Origin: CAZFIM01 sp964519615
GTDB taxonomy: Bacteria; Chloroflexota; Dehalococcoidia; GIF9; UBA5629
Direction: 5' to 3'
Assembly (NCBI GenBank): GCA_964519615.1
Contig: CAZFIM010000024.1
Coordinates: forward strand, 1-35,241
DNA: 35,241 nt
Position numbers and translations under genes: made by a program
The notes under the pieces: model-generated
What the model was told of the DNA's origin: nothing
Database searches by the model: none
Seen by the model: only the letters and a program-made list of their open reading frames with translations
In this document: piece by piece, positions 8,966 through 17,686 of the stretch
Layout of the letters: every line of letters begins with the position of its first letter
How positions within the stretch are numbered: the first letter of the stretch is position 1

Positions 8966-9516
8966 GCCGTCCCCCTTTCTTCCTGGTTGCTGATAATAGT
9001 GACTTTGTCTTCACCGTCTACCTCAGTGACATATACCTTAACTTCTTCACGTACGGCCGTAGGGATATTCTTCCCTACATAGTCGGCGCGTATGGGTAGT
9101 TCACGATGACCGCGGTCGACGAGCACTGCCAGTTGAATGGTCATGGGCCTGCCGAGATCCATGACAGCGTCCATCGCGGCACGGATGGTGCGTCCTGTGA
9201 AAAAAACATCGTCGACCAGTATGACATGTTTGTTCGTAATATCGGCAGGTACATCCGTACGATGCACAATGGGCCCGAGGGCCATTGAAGAAAGGTCGTC
9301 CCGGTAGAGGGTGATATCGAGAGAACCTACAGGAACAGAGACATTTTCAAAAGTCTGTATGGTGGCAGCCAGCCGCTGCGCCAGCGGCACACCGCGAGTT
9401 TGCATACCTACCAGTACAAGCGCTTCTGCTCCGTTGTTGCGTTCCGTGATCTCGTGGGCAACGCGGACCAGCGCTCTTTCCATATCCACCTGGGACATAA
9501 GTGTTTTTTCAGCCAA
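8962..9516 (-). CDS. pyrR: Bifunctional pyr operon RNA-binding attenuator / uracil phosphoribosyltransferase PyrR
   Basis: PyrR binds pyr leader RNA when UMP is high and also converts uracil plus PRPP to UMP. The PRPP-binding motif VILVDDVFFTGRT (about residues 98-110) and the long segment PIRADYVGKNIPTAV match Bacillus PyrR closely. I place the start at TTG 9516 (184 residues): a GGGAGG ribosome binding site sits eight bases upstream and the resulting N-terminus aligns with the first strand of Bacillus PyrR. A GTG at 9567 would be inside the attenuator, and an ATG at 9498 has no ribosome binding site and would lose the first strand. Oddly, the ribosome binding site lies in the 3' arm of the leader terminator. 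The stop overlaps pyrB. Confidence 0.93.
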   Translation of the reverse strand: MAEKTLMSQVDMERALVRVAHEITERNNGAEALVLVGMQTRGVPLAQRLAATIQTFENVSVPVGSLDITLYRDDLSSMALGPIVHRTDVPADITNKHVILVDDVFFTGRTIRAAMDAVMDLGRPMTIQLAVLVDRGHRELPIRADYVGKNIPTAVREEVKVYVTEVDGEDKVTIISNQEERGTA

Positions 9517-9551
9517 ATAAAAAGCCTCCCGCCAGAAACCGGCAGAAGGCT
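9511..9551 (-). terminator. pyr leader intrinsic terminator (attenuator)
   Basis: On the minus strand an 11-base arm (9551-9541) pairs fully, counting G-U pairs, with a second arm (9533-9523) across a seven-base loop, and is followed by TTTTTATTT. The second arm contains GGGAGG, the ribosome binding site of pyrR. Folding would therefore end transcription and also hide the pyrR start. Confidence 0.85.
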
Positions 9552-9614
9552 GATTAGCTTTAGCCACATTGGTAGTTGTAAGCTGCTTGCCGCGACTACC
9601 AATATTTACCTTGA

Positions 9615-9640
9615 CAGCCTCGCCGGACTGACTTAAAGGT
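9615..9640 (-). promoter_or_regulatory. PyrR-binding loop (anti-antiterminator)
   Basis: The minus strand at 9629-9616 reads AGTCCGGCGAGGCT, an exact match to the PyrR recognition consensus ARUCCNGNGAGGYU. It is enclosed by short complementary arms (ACCTT at 9640-9636 and AAGGT at 9612-9608). The segment 9626-9615 is complementary to 9552-9539 (6 bp plus 5 bp with a small bulge), which contains the 5' arm of the terminator; this gives the mutually exclusive antiterminator. Confidence 0.9.
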
Positions 9641-9651
9641 TAACCTTAAAT

Positions 9652-9680
9652 AGTATATCATATTGATTTTTTTATGCCAA
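9652..9680 (-). promoter_or_regulatory. pyr operon promoter
   Basis: TTGGCA (9680-9675) and TATACT (9657-9652) with a 17-base spacer. The predicted transcript starts near 9645, just before the PyrR-binding loop, which gives a leader of about 130 bases before pyrR. Confidence 0.8.
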
Positions 9681-9711
9681 TAGCGGTCATATACAATCAT
9701 AGCGCGCGGCT

Positions 9712-9739
9712 TTGAAATATTCTATAATTTCCTTATTAT
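9712..9739 (+). promoter_or_regulatory. Possible promoter for the aminopeptidase gene
   Basis: TTGAAA (9712-9717) and TATTAT (9734-9739) with a 16-base spacer; a TATAAT at 9723-9728 has no -35 partner. It would be back-to-back with the pyr promoter. Weak evidence. Confidence 0.35.
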
Positions 9740-9825
9740 GCAGCACTGACATATTGCTGCATGCTGAAAAATGGTGAATGTGACGAGGCAGCTACTATAT
9801 GCCAGAATGGAGAACAGGAGAAAAA

Positions 9826-11331
9826 ATGGAAATCAAAGTACAAACCGGCTCAATCACTGAAATAGAAGCCGATGCCGTAATTGTCAGTCTTTTCGAGGGT
9901 GTGCAGGTGCCGGGGGGTGCAACCGGTGCCGTGGATGTGGCGTTGGGTGGGGCTATTTCAAAACTAATAGAACAGGGTGAGATAAAAGGCAAAGCTAATG
10001 AATTGGCTGTTGTACACAGTCTGGGTAAATTGCCGGCGCGGATAGTTGCGGTCGCAGGTATGGGCAAAAAAACAGATTTTACTTTCGATGGGCTGCGCAA
10101 ATTAATGGCACACACCTGCCGGAATTTGCGTAAACTAAATTGTCCGCGTATTGCAACCATCGTACATGGAGCGGGTGCAGGGGGATTTGAACCTCGTCTT
10201 GCCTCGCAGGCTATTGTAGAAGGCGCCCTCATGGGACTTTATACCTTTCGCAAACATATCACAAAGGCTCAGGATTATACGGATGTGCAGGAGTTGATTA
10301 TTGTAGAGCGGGATACAGCCCGGCAGCAGGAATTGGAAGAGGGCTGTAGAAGGGGGCGTGTATTGGCAGAAGCGGCTAATTTTGCCCGTGACCTTATTAA
10401 TGAACCGGCCAATACCATGACGCCGACTATCCTGGCGGCAATTGCCGCTGAAGCGGCAAAAAAGTATAACCTGGGCATTACCGTTTTGGAACGGGAACAG
10501 ATGCAGGCCGAGGGTATGGGAGGACTGCTGGGTGTTTCTCAAGGCAGCGATCAACCTCCCAAAATGATTGTAATGACCTACGAGGGAGATAAAGCGGCGG
10601 AGAAATCACTGTGTCTGGTAGGAAAGGGAATCACATTTGATTCAGGCGGTATTTCTCTTAAACCGGCGGAGAACATGGACTCCATGAAAGGCGATATGTC
10701 AGGAGCTGCTGCCGTGATTTCAGCCTTAATAGCGATAGCACAATTGAGGCCGGTGTTGAATGTTACCGCGGTTATCCCCGCTACTGAGAACCTGCCCGGC
10801 GGAAAGGCCTTAAAACCCGGCGATGTGATTAAAACGCTTGGAGGAAAAACAGTGGAAGTCGTAAACACGGATGCCGAGGGCCGCTTGATTCTGGCCGACG
10901 CGCTGGCGTATGCGCAAAAACGTCCGCTTTCACATATAGTTGATATCGCCACCCTTACAGGTGCCTGTAAAGTAGCTTTAGGGACCGTTTGCAGCGGTAT
11001 ATTCACTAACAATAAGGAATTTGCCGCGCAGGTAATAGCAGCGGGAGAGCAGGCGGGGGAGTGCATGTGGCAAATGCCCATGCATGATGAGTATAAGGAG
11101 TTGAATAAAAGCGATGTAGCGGATATAAAAAATACCGGCGGCAGATACGCCGGTGCCATCACCGCTGCGCAGTTCTTGGCTGAGTTCGTAGGGCATATTC
11201 CCTGGGTACACATCGATATTGCCGGTACATTCGAGACAGATAAAGAGAAGGGTTACCAGGTAAAAGGGGCTACGGGCATTGCCGCGAGAACACTGGTAAA
11301 TCTGGCTGTCTCTATGGCTCAAAAGAGGTAA
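9826..11331 (+). CDS. pepA: Leucyl aminopeptidase (M17 family)
   Basis: The 501-residue cytosolic aminopeptidase contains the M17 signature NTDAEGRLILADAL and the metal-binding segments GKGITFDSGGISLKP and MKGDMSGAAAV, with the N-terminal macro-like domain before them. It removes N-terminal residues in peptide turnover using two metal ions. An in-frame ATG at 9799 would add nine residues, but the ATG at 9826 has GGAG five bases upstream and starts at the family's usual N-terminus (MEIKVQTG). It diverges from the pyr operon and is followed after 25 bases by the UPF0173 hydrolase gene, probably one transcript. In Escherichia coli PepA also takes part in carAB repression; whether that applies here is unknown. 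Confidence 0.95.
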   Translation: MEIKVQTGSITEIEADAVIVSLFEGVQVPGGATGAVDVALGGAISKLIEQGEIKGKANELAVVHSLGKLPARIVAVAGMGKKTDFTFDGLRKLMAHTCRNLRKLNCPRIATIVHGAGAGGFEPRLASQAIVEGALMGLYTFRKHITKAQDYTDVQELIIVERDTARQQELEEGCRRGRVLAEAANFARDLINEPANTMTPTILAAIAAEAAKKYNLGITVLEREQMQAEGMGGLLGVSQGSDQPPKMIVMTYEGDKAAEKSLCLVGKGITFDSGGISLKPAENMDSMKGDMSGAAAVISALIAIAQLRPVLNVTAVIPATENLPGGKALKPGDVIKTLGGKTVEVVNTDAEGRLILADALAYAQKRPLSHIVDIATLTGACKVALGTVCSGIFTNNKEFAAQVIAAGEQAGECMWQMPMHDEYKELNKSDVADIKNTGGRYAGAITAAQFLAEFVGHIPWVHIDIAGTFETDKEKGYQVKGATGIAARTLVNLAVSMAQKR

Positions 11332-11356
11332 AACTAATAAGGAAAGGAGAAGGACG

Positions 11357-12004
11357 GTGAAAATAAAATGGCTTGCGCACGCCAGTTTCCTTATCACTTC
11401 AGATGAAGGTATTCGTATACTCACTGATCCTTACCACACGGGACAGGGCCTCCATCATGCGCCAATAAAAGAATCGGCGGAGGTAGTCACCATCAGTCAT
11501 GACCATTTCGATCATAGCGCGTTCTCCTCTGTCTCAGGAAATCCTCAGAAAGTAGCTGCTCCCGGAATTACAGAAGCTAAAGGCATACAGGTAAAAGGCA
11601 TTTCCGTATACCATGATGAGAGTAAAGGGCAAAAACGGGGTACGAATATTATTTTTTGTTTTACGCTTGACGGCATCAGGCTCTGCCATCTTGGCGACCT
11701 GGGTCATATGCTAATGGGCAAAGAGATAGAGGAAATAGGAACGGTGGATATTCTCTTCATACCTGTAGGCGGATACTATACCATTGACGCCTTTACTGCC
11801 GGTCAGGTCTGCAGCGCGCTGAAGCCGCGTGTTATTTTCCCTATGCATTATAAGAATCCAAGGCTTGATTTCCCCGTTGCTGGGGTGGATCCTTTTATTG
11901 AAGGGAAGGATAATGTCAGACGAATAGAAGCAAGCGAGGTAGAATACTCAGCGAATATACTGCCTCAGACAAGCGAGATTATCGTTTTGAAGCCTCTCAA
12001 TTAG
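11357..12004 (+). CDS. UPF0173 metal-dependent hydrolase (metallo-beta-lactamase fold)
   Basis: The 215-residue protein is a full-length UPF0173/YtkL-type member. It has an early WLAHASFLI segment, the metal motif SHDHFDHS (about residues 47-54), CHLGDLGH (about residues 109-116) and the late FPMHYK histidine. Substrate unknown for the family. The start is a GTG at 11357 with GGAAAGGAGAAGG upstream. It ends four bases before the convergent rnc stop, so the two transcripts must overlap at their 3' ends. Confidence 0.88.
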   Translation: MKIKWLAHASFLITSDEGIRILTDPYHTGQGLHHAPIKESAEVVTISHDHFDHSAFSSVSGNPQKVAAPGITEAKGIQVKGISVYHDESKGQKRGTNIIFCFTLDGIRLCHLGDLGHMLMGKEIEEIGTVDILFIPVGGYYTIDAFTAGQVCSALKPRVIFPMHYKNPRLDFPVAGVDPFIEGKDNVRRIEASEVEYSANILPQTSEIIVLKPLN

Positions 12005-12008
12005 GCGG

Positions 12009-12701
12009 CTATTCATCGATAGATAATTTAGCACAGGCTTTACGTGCCGCCTCCATTTCAGCGGCTTTTTTTGTTTTCCCGCTGCCGGTTCCCAGTACTT
12101 CGTCATCGAGCTGGACCAGTATCGTGAACAGCTTGTCATGCTCGGGACCTGTGATATCGATTATGCGGTATACGGGCAGCTTCTTATATTCACCCTGCAG
12201 ATATTCCTGGAGTTTAGCTTTATAATTTAACTCACTTAGCTCTCTTGTCTGCTCCGGCTGCTTGAAGATTCTGTACAGTATGAACTCTCTGGTGACTTCC
12301 AGACCCCTGTCCAGAAAGATAGCTCCAATTAAAGCTTCCATAGTATCGGCAAGGTTGGTCTGTCTCTCCCTTCCGCCGGTTTGAAGCTCGCCCTTGCCCA
12401 GCAAAAGATAGTTGCCCAGATCCAGATCACAAGCCATGCGCGCCAGGTTTTCCTCACGTATCAATTCAGAACGAATACGGGTGAGCTCCCCCTCCTTCAT
12501 ATCAGGAAATTGATGGAACAATTTTTCTGTGATAATCATGTCAAGCAAGGCATCTCCCAGAAATTCAAGCCGTTCGTTATCGCCATTGGTAGAATCGGGA
12601 TTTTCATTGACATATGAGGAATGGGTAAAGGTCTGAGTGAGCAGAGAAGTGTCACCGAAGGTGATGCCGATATTCTGTTGAAGTTCGTTCCATTCTTCCA
12701 A
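12009..12701 (-). CDS. rnc: Ribonuclease III
   Basis: RNase III cuts double-stranded RNA in rRNA processing and mRNA control. The 230-residue product has the catalytic signature NERLEFLGDALL (about residues 42-53), the second acidic site in ADTMEALIGAIF, and a C-terminal double-stranded RNA-binding domain ending GSGKTKKAAEMEAARKAC. The start is a TTG at 12701, chosen because an in-frame stop at 12710 leaves no earlier option; no clear ribosome binding site is visible. Confidence 0.95.
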   Translation of the reverse strand: MEEWNELQQNIGITFGDTSLLTQTFTHSSYVNENPDSTNGDNERLEFLGDALLDMIITEKLFHQFPDMKEGELTRIRSELIREENLARMACDLDLGNYLLLGKGELQTGGRERQTNLADTMEALIGAIFLDRGLEVTREFILYRIFKQPEQTRELSELNYKAKLQEYLQGEYKKLPVYRIIDITGPEHDKLFTILVQLDDEVLGTGSGKTKKAAEMEAARKACAKLSIDE

Positions 12702-12737
12702 AGCAGCTCATTTTGAGTATAACAGCAGCCCGAGTTA

Positions 12738-12766
12738 TTGACAAATCGTGAGTGGTAATTAATAAT
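12738..12766 (+). promoter_or_regulatory. Promoter of the second carB
   Basis: A perfect TTGACA (12738-12743) is followed after 17 bases by AATAAT (12761-12766). The predicted leader before carB is about 140 bases. No PyrR-binding loop is seen there, and no obvious terminator, so control differs from the operon copy. Confidence 0.7.
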
Positions 12767-12914
12767 ATCGGAACACCATTTTACAATACTTATGGTAAAA
12801 ACGCTTCATAGTACACCCTTAATTGCCGTTTCTATTTTACATAAACCAGTATTATTGCAGGCGTCAGCGTGCGTATTGCAGAGATGACATGAATTATGCA
12901 GGAGAGTTAGTACC

Positions 12915-15900
12915 ATGCCGAGAAGAAACGATATCCACAAAGTCATGATTATTGGCTCCGGTCCTATAGTTATCGGGCAGGCCTGTGAATTTGATTATTC
13001 AGGTACGCAGGCGTGTAAAGCCCTGCGTGAGCTGGGTTATGAAATAGTGCTGGTCAACTCCAATCCTGCAACTATCCAAACTGATCCCGGAATGGCTGAT
13101 TATACCTATATTGAACCTCTTAATCTGGAGACATTGACGCAAATAGTGGAAAAGGAGAGGCCGGATGCGTTACTGCCTAATCTGGGAGGCCAATCAGGCC
13201 TTAATCTGAGTGCGGAACTTGCGCATGCAGGTGTACTGGAAAAATACGGTGTAAAGGTTATCGGAGTGGAGATCGATGCAATTGTTCGTGGTGAGGACCG
13301 AATCGCGTTTAAAGAGACGATGGACAAGTTGGGCATCGAGATGCCAGAAAGCGAGGCTGTCTACAGTGTAGAGGATGCGGAAAGGGCGGCAGCGGGGTTG
13401 GGATATCCGGTTGTTATACGTCCGGCCTATACCATGGGAGGTACGGGGGGAGGTCTGGTCTATAATGTGGAGGAATTGCGGGTGGTGGCCAGCCGCGGTA
13501 TAGCAGCGAGCCTGATCAATCAGGTACTGGTAGAGGAGTCAGTTATGGGATGGGAGGAGCTTGAACTTGAGGTGGTGCGTGATTCGAAGAACCAGATGAT
13601 TACGGTATGCTTTATAGAGAATGTGGATGCCATGGGCGTTCATACCGGTGATTCCTTCTGCACCGCACCTATGCTCACTATAGATAAAACGCTGCAAAAG
13701 CGGCTGCAGGACTATTCTTACAAAATTGTAGAGGCAATCCGTGTAATAGGCGGTACTAATATCCAGTTCGCACATGATCCTGAAAGCGGACGTGTAGTCG
13801 TCATTGAGATCAATCCCCGCACATCGCGCTCATCGGCACTTGCTTCCAAAGCCACAGGTTTTCCCATCGCTCTGATATCAGCAAAACTGGCTGCCGGGCT
13901 GACGCTGGATGAGATTCCGTACTGGCGTGAGGGTACACTGGATAAATACACCCCATCCGGTGACTATGTTGTGGTCAAGTTTGCGCGCTGGGCTTTTGAA
14001 AAATTCAAGGGTGCACAGGACAAACTGGGAACGCAGATGCGCGCAGTGGGCGAAGTCATGAGTATAGGCAAGACCTATAAGGAGGCATTGCAGAAATCTA
14101 TACGCTCTCTGGAGAAAGGGCGCTATGGATTGGGTATGGTCAAACAATTCAGCGGCAAAACGCTGGAACAGTTAATGGAATTGCTGAATGAACCTTCAAG
14201 CGAACGCCAGTTCATCATGTATGAAGCGCTCAGAAAAGGCGCAGATATCGGCGAGCTGTATAAAAAAACCTATATCAAACCGTGGTTTATCGAGCAGATG
14301 AGGGAGCTTGTGCAACTGGAGGAGCGTATTCTTGCTCATAAGGGTAAAACTCTTCCGGATGAACTTTTACGTGAGGCGAAGCAGGATGGATTTGCAGACC
14401 GTTATCTTGCGGAACTGCTTGCTGTCCCCGAGCGGGATATCAGGCAAAGGCGGCTTTCTCTGGGCATTACCGAAGGATGGGCACCGGTGCCGGTAAGCGG
14501 AGTGGAAAGTGCCGCTTACTACTACTCTACCTATAATGCCCCCGATGTTACTGCCGGCAGCGACAGAAAAAAAGTGATGGTACTGGGCGGAGGGCCGAAC
14601 CGTATAGGACAGGGAATTGAGTTTGATTATTGTTGCGTCCACGCTGCCTTTGCTCTGCGCGATATGGGATTTGAGACCATTATGGTTAACTGCAATCCGG
14701 AGACCGTCTCCACTGACTATGATACCTCTGATAAGCTTTACTTTGAGCCGCTTACTGTTGAAGATGTATTGAGCATATACCAAAAGGAGAACCCGGAAGG
14801 AGTAATCGTTCAATTCGGAGGACAGACGCCGCTCAATATTGCCGGTGAGCTTGCGCAGGCGGGAGTGAAGATATTAGGGACCACACCTGAGGTTATAGAC
14901 CTGGCTGAGGACCGTGACAGGTTCCGCAAAATGATGGAACAAATGGGTATTCCCATGCCGCGCGCCGGGATGGCCAGTAATCTTGAGCAGGCATTGAAAG
15001 TAGCAGCTGAAATAGGATATCCGCTCATGGTCAGACCATCGTATGTGCTGGGGGGTAGGGGTATGGAAGTTGTTCATGACGATGAAATGCTGGAGCGGTA
15101 TGTGACGGCCGCTGTCGATGTGACGCCGGACCGTCCCATACTTATCGATAAATTTCTGGAGAATGCCATAGAAGCGGAAGCTGATGCCATTGCTGACGGA
15201 ACGGATGCCTTTGTTCCGGCGGTAATGGAGCATATCGAATTTGCCGGTGTTCATTCCGGTGATTCGGCCTGCGTGATTCCTCCTGTCAGTATCGCTCAGA
15301 AACACCTTGATACAATCAATGAATATACCAGAAAAATAGCGCGCGACCTCCATGTGGTCGGCCTGATGAATATGCAGTATGCAATCTGTGATGATACTGT
15401 CTACGTGCTGGAGGCAAACCCGCGTGCTTCGCGAACGGTACCTCTGGTATCAAAAGTGTGCGCCGTTTCCATGGCGCGTCTGGCAACTCAAATCATGCTC
15501 GGCAGCAAGCTTAAGGACCTTGCACTGAAAAACCGCTCTATATCTCACTCAGGTGTGAAGGAGGCTGTTTTTCCTTTTTCAATGTATCCTGAGGTCGATC
15601 CCGTACTGGGCCCTGAAATGCGTTCAACCGGCGAAGTATTGGGGCTGGCTCCCTCTTTCGGTCTTGCCTATTTTAAAGCGGAGGAGGCCGCTAAACCTGC
15701 TTTGCCTGTCTCTGGTACTGTGCTTATCAGCCTCGCTTTAAAAAATGACCCCCTCGCAATAGAGGCGGCAAAGCTGTTTGCGGACCTTGGATTTACCATC
15801 AAGGCAACGGAAGGGACCTTAGCCTTTCTATCCGGCCTGGGGATACGATCAGAACATATCTTAAAGATGCATGAGGGGCGCCCGAATATTCCCGATGGCA

Positions 15901-16118
15901 TCATGAACGGGGAAATTCAACTGGTGGTAAATACACCGAGTGGAAAACTGAGCCAGTATGATGATTCTTATATCAGAAAGACTGCCATTAAGTATAAAAT
16001 CCCCTATATAACCACGCTGGCGGCTGCTGTAGCTGCAGCCAAAGGTATAGCCGCCTGGCGCAAGGGTAAGTCCGGAGTGAAAGCGCTGCAGGAATACCAC
16101 GCAGATATTCACGATTAG
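12915..16118 (+). CDS. carB: Carbamoyl-phosphate synthase large subunit, second copy without a carA neighbour
   Basis: This 1067-residue CarB is complete: two ATP-grasp halves beginning at GSGPIVIGQ (about residue 15) and GGGPNRIGQ, oligomerisation domain, and C-terminal MGS-like domain with ATEGT and VVNTPSG. It differs strongly from the operon copy, especially in the central region (about residues 400-550) and the allosteric domain. The N-terminal motifs and the central SIGKTYKEALQKSIRSLEKG are nearer to what I remember of common proteobacterial CarB. ATG at 12915 with AGGAGAG upstream. It stands alone between rnc and a convergent zinc-ribbon gene. It could be arginine-linked, a constitutive enzyme sharing CarA, or horizontally acquired; none can be settled here. 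Confidence 0.95.
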   Translation: MPRRNDIHKVMIIGSGPIVIGQACEFDYSGTQACKALRELGYEIVLVNSNPATIQTDPGMADYTYIEPLNLETLTQIVEKERPDALLPNLGGQSGLNLSAELAHAGVLEKYGVKVIGVEIDAIVRGEDRIAFKETMDKLGIEMPESEAVYSVEDAERAAAGLGYPVVIRPAYTMGGTGGGLVYNVEELRVVASRGIAASLINQVLVEESVMGWEELELEVVRDSKNQMITVCFIENVDAMGVHTGDSFCTAPMLTIDKTLQKRLQDYSYKIVEAIRVIGGTNIQFAHDPESGRVVVIEINPRTSRSSALASKATGFPIALISAKLAAGLTLDEIPYWREGTLDKYTPSGDYVVVKFARWAFEKFKGAQDKLGTQMRAVGEVMSIGKTYKEALQKSIRSLEKGRYGLGMVKQFSGKTLEQLMELLNEPSSERQFIMYEALRKGADIGELYKKTYIKPWFIEQMRELVQLEERILAHKGKTLPDELLREAKQDGFADRYLAELLAVPERDIRQRRLSLGITEGWAPVPVSGVESAAYYYSTYNAPDVTAGSDRKKVMVLGGGPNRIGQGIEFDYCCVHAAFALRDMGFETIMVNCNPETVSTDYDTSDKLYFEPLTVEDVLSIYQKENPEGVIVQFGGQTPLNIAGELAQAGVKILGTTPEVIDLAEDRDRFRKMMEQMGIPMPRAGMASNLEQALKVAAEIGYPLMVRPSYVLGGRGMEVVHDDEMLERYVTAAVDVTPDRPILIDKFLENAIEAEADAIADGTDAFVPAVMEHIEFAGVHSGDSACVIPPVSIAQKHLDTINEYTRKIARDLHVVGLMNMQYAICDDTVYVLEANPRASRTVPLVSKVCAVSMARLATQIMLGSKLKDLALKNRSISHSGVKEAVFPFSMYPEVDPVLGPEMRSTGEVLGLAPSFGLAYFKAEEAAKPALPVSGTVLISLALKNDPLAIEAAKLFADLGFTIKATEGTLAFLSGLGIRSEHILKMHEGRPNIPDGIMNGEIQLVVNTPSGKLSQYDDSYIRKTAIKYKIPYITTLAAAVAAAKGIAAWRKGKSGVKALQEYHADIHD

Positions 16119-16146
16119 GGTGGAATTTCATCTGCCGGGTCTTGAG

Positions 16147-16833
16147 CTAGTCCGCAGGCTGGAAGAAAGGCAGTTCTTCACCGGTTTTAAACGTGTTATC
16201 CGCCGATACAGTCTCGTTGCCGGAGGCGTCCTTTGACTTTACGCGAAAATGATAGGTACTGCCGGAAACAAGATTCTGGATATATACCGAGTGCTTTGTC
16301 ACACCAGCCGATGCTCCGGTTGAAGGGTTGTTTTGCGGCTGCGCAGGTGCGCGGAAACCGTATCTTATCGTTTTGCCGTATTCAACCTGGCTGCTGGAGG
16401 CTTCATCTGTATACCATACGATAGTTGCGAAGCTCTTTCCCTGATTGATAACTGAAATTCCTGTAATGGCAGGCGAACGTGTGTCAGGTTTGGGAGCAAG
16501 CTGCCAGTAGGTGAAGCTGCCCACGGCTATGATCAGAATGACCAGCATAAAAACGAGGTAATAACTTAAAGGTAGTGAACGGAGCCACTTGACCGCCGGC
16601 TCCCAGAAAGGCGGGCTCTGATAACCATAGTATCCTCCGGAGGGTGCCATGCCGATTCCGTCCGGCATAGGCGCACCGCACTTCTGGCAGTATTGATAAC
16701 CCGTAGCAACTATGGAGCCGCAGTACTGGCATGCTATGCGCAGCTGTCCGCCGCAGTTACTACAATAACGGCGGCCACTGGTATTCGCAGTACCGCACCA
16801 TGGGCACGGAGATGCATCGCGTTCATTATACAT
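16147..16833 (-). CDS. Double zinc-ribbon membrane protein with fibronectin-like extracytoplasmic domain
   Basis: The 228-residue protein has three visible parts. Residues about 9-54 hold four CxxC pairs (two zinc ribbons, DZR-like). Residues about 93-112 form one transmembrane helix (YYLVFMLVILIIAVGSFTYW). Residues about 120-215 form a fibronectin type III-like domain (ATIVWYTDEASSSQVEYG ... YHFRVKSKDASGN), similar to the N-terminal domain of purple acid phosphatases. The zinc ribbons would be cytoplasmic and the Fn3 domain outside. Function unknown. The end converges on the second carB after 28 bases. A smaller zinc-ribbon gene lies upstream on the same strand. Confidence 0.75.
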   Translation of the reverse strand: MYNERDASPCPWCGTANTSGRRYCSNCGGQLRIACQYCGSIVATGYQYCQKCGAPMPDGIGMAPSGGYYGYQSPPFWEPAVKWLRSLPLSYYLVFMLVILIIAVGSFTYWQLAPKPDTRSPAITGISVINQGKSFATIVWYTDEASSSQVEYGKTIRYGFRAPAQPQNNPSTGASAGVTKHSVYIQNLVSGSTYHFRVKSKDASGNETVSADNTFKTGEELPFFQPAD

Positions 16834-16933
16834 AATTTATAAGCCGAGTATGATATTACAGTGCCGCATTTATAATGTCAAAGAGTTAAGTTTCTCTATA
16901 TGAAAGTCTTTTATATAGGTATTGGTACCGGTA

Positions 16934-17473
16934 CTATTGCCGTGTAGTACGGTTTTCGGCAGCGGCAGTGAATACCTGCCGCATGAGGTGCAGCGAGTCA
17001 TCGTACGATTGGCTGTCATACACTGTAATACTCGACCAGCTATTGTTTTGATTACGGTAAGTGAAGGCAAAAGCATCTTGCAGCGGCCAAAGGTAGGCGG
17101 CTATTTCCCCTGATACCTTTATTGCAATAAACCATAGTATTGTTTCATATGTTATATGCATCGGTTGGAAAGAGCCCAGGCTTTTAAGAAATTCAGAAGC
17201 AATTAAACGTACCTCGCTGTTTGCAATATGTTCAAGCACGCTGTCAGGCAAATTATTTCCCTGCTGAGCACTCTGCGGCGCATCATGCTCATTTTGTCCG
17301 GGGCTGTTCCACAAGAGCGCAGTACCGCAGTTGGTACAGAATAGAAACCGGGGTTCTACAACACTGCCGCAGTTTGTACAGCAGTAGGTTATCTGTAAAC
17401 CGCACTCCGTACAGATATCCTGTCCTGTTGTTAAAAAAGCGCCGCATGCCGGGCATAGAAAATGTTCCTGCAT
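16934..17473 (-). CDS. Zinc-ribbon protein of unknown function
   Basis: The 179-residue product opens with paired CxxC knuckles (CPACG, CTECG, CTNCG, CTNCG) within the first 55 residues, a double zinc ribbon like the next gene downstream. The rest (about residues 75-179) has no motif I recognise; it is mixed alpha/beta with several Trp and Tyr residues and no transmembrane segment. I chose the ATG at 17473 because GAGG sits six bases upstream; an in-frame ATG at 17497 has no ribosome binding site and lies close to a TATAAT at 17516-17511. About 100 bases separate it from the neighbouring DZR-Fn3 gene; the pair may act together. Confidence 0.65.
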   Translation of the reverse strand: MQEHFLCPACGAFLTTGQDICTECGLQITYCCTNCGSVVEPRFLFCTNCGTALLWNSPGQNEHDAPQSAQQGNNLPDSVLEHIANSEVRLIASEFLKSLGSFQPMHITYETILWFIAIKVSGEIAAYLWPLQDAFAFTYRNQNNSWSSITVYDSQSYDDSLHLMRQVFTAAAENRTTRQ

Positions 17474-17686
17474 TATTTCCTCTATTGCTTCATACATTTT
17501 TTGCTGATGTGATTATATCGCCGCATGCTTAAGATGAAAACTTCATTTGCGATTTGCTTATAATACGCGCTGCGGTATGCCGCGAATTGTCAGATAAAAA
17601 TCAGATTGCCGTAAGTTCTCTGTCAAGTACACTGCTTAAAAAAGTACTATCCTGATACTATAAGATACTTAATCAGGAGGGCGAAA

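Noticed and set aside
9499..9567. PyrR extended to a GTG start at 9567
   Set aside because: The extra residues are encoded by the terminator hairpin of the leader, and no ribosome binding site is present.
10578..11213. 211-codon frame antisense to pepA
   Set aside because: Shadow of the M17 coding sequence; low-complexity Ala/Ser/Pro-rich translation.
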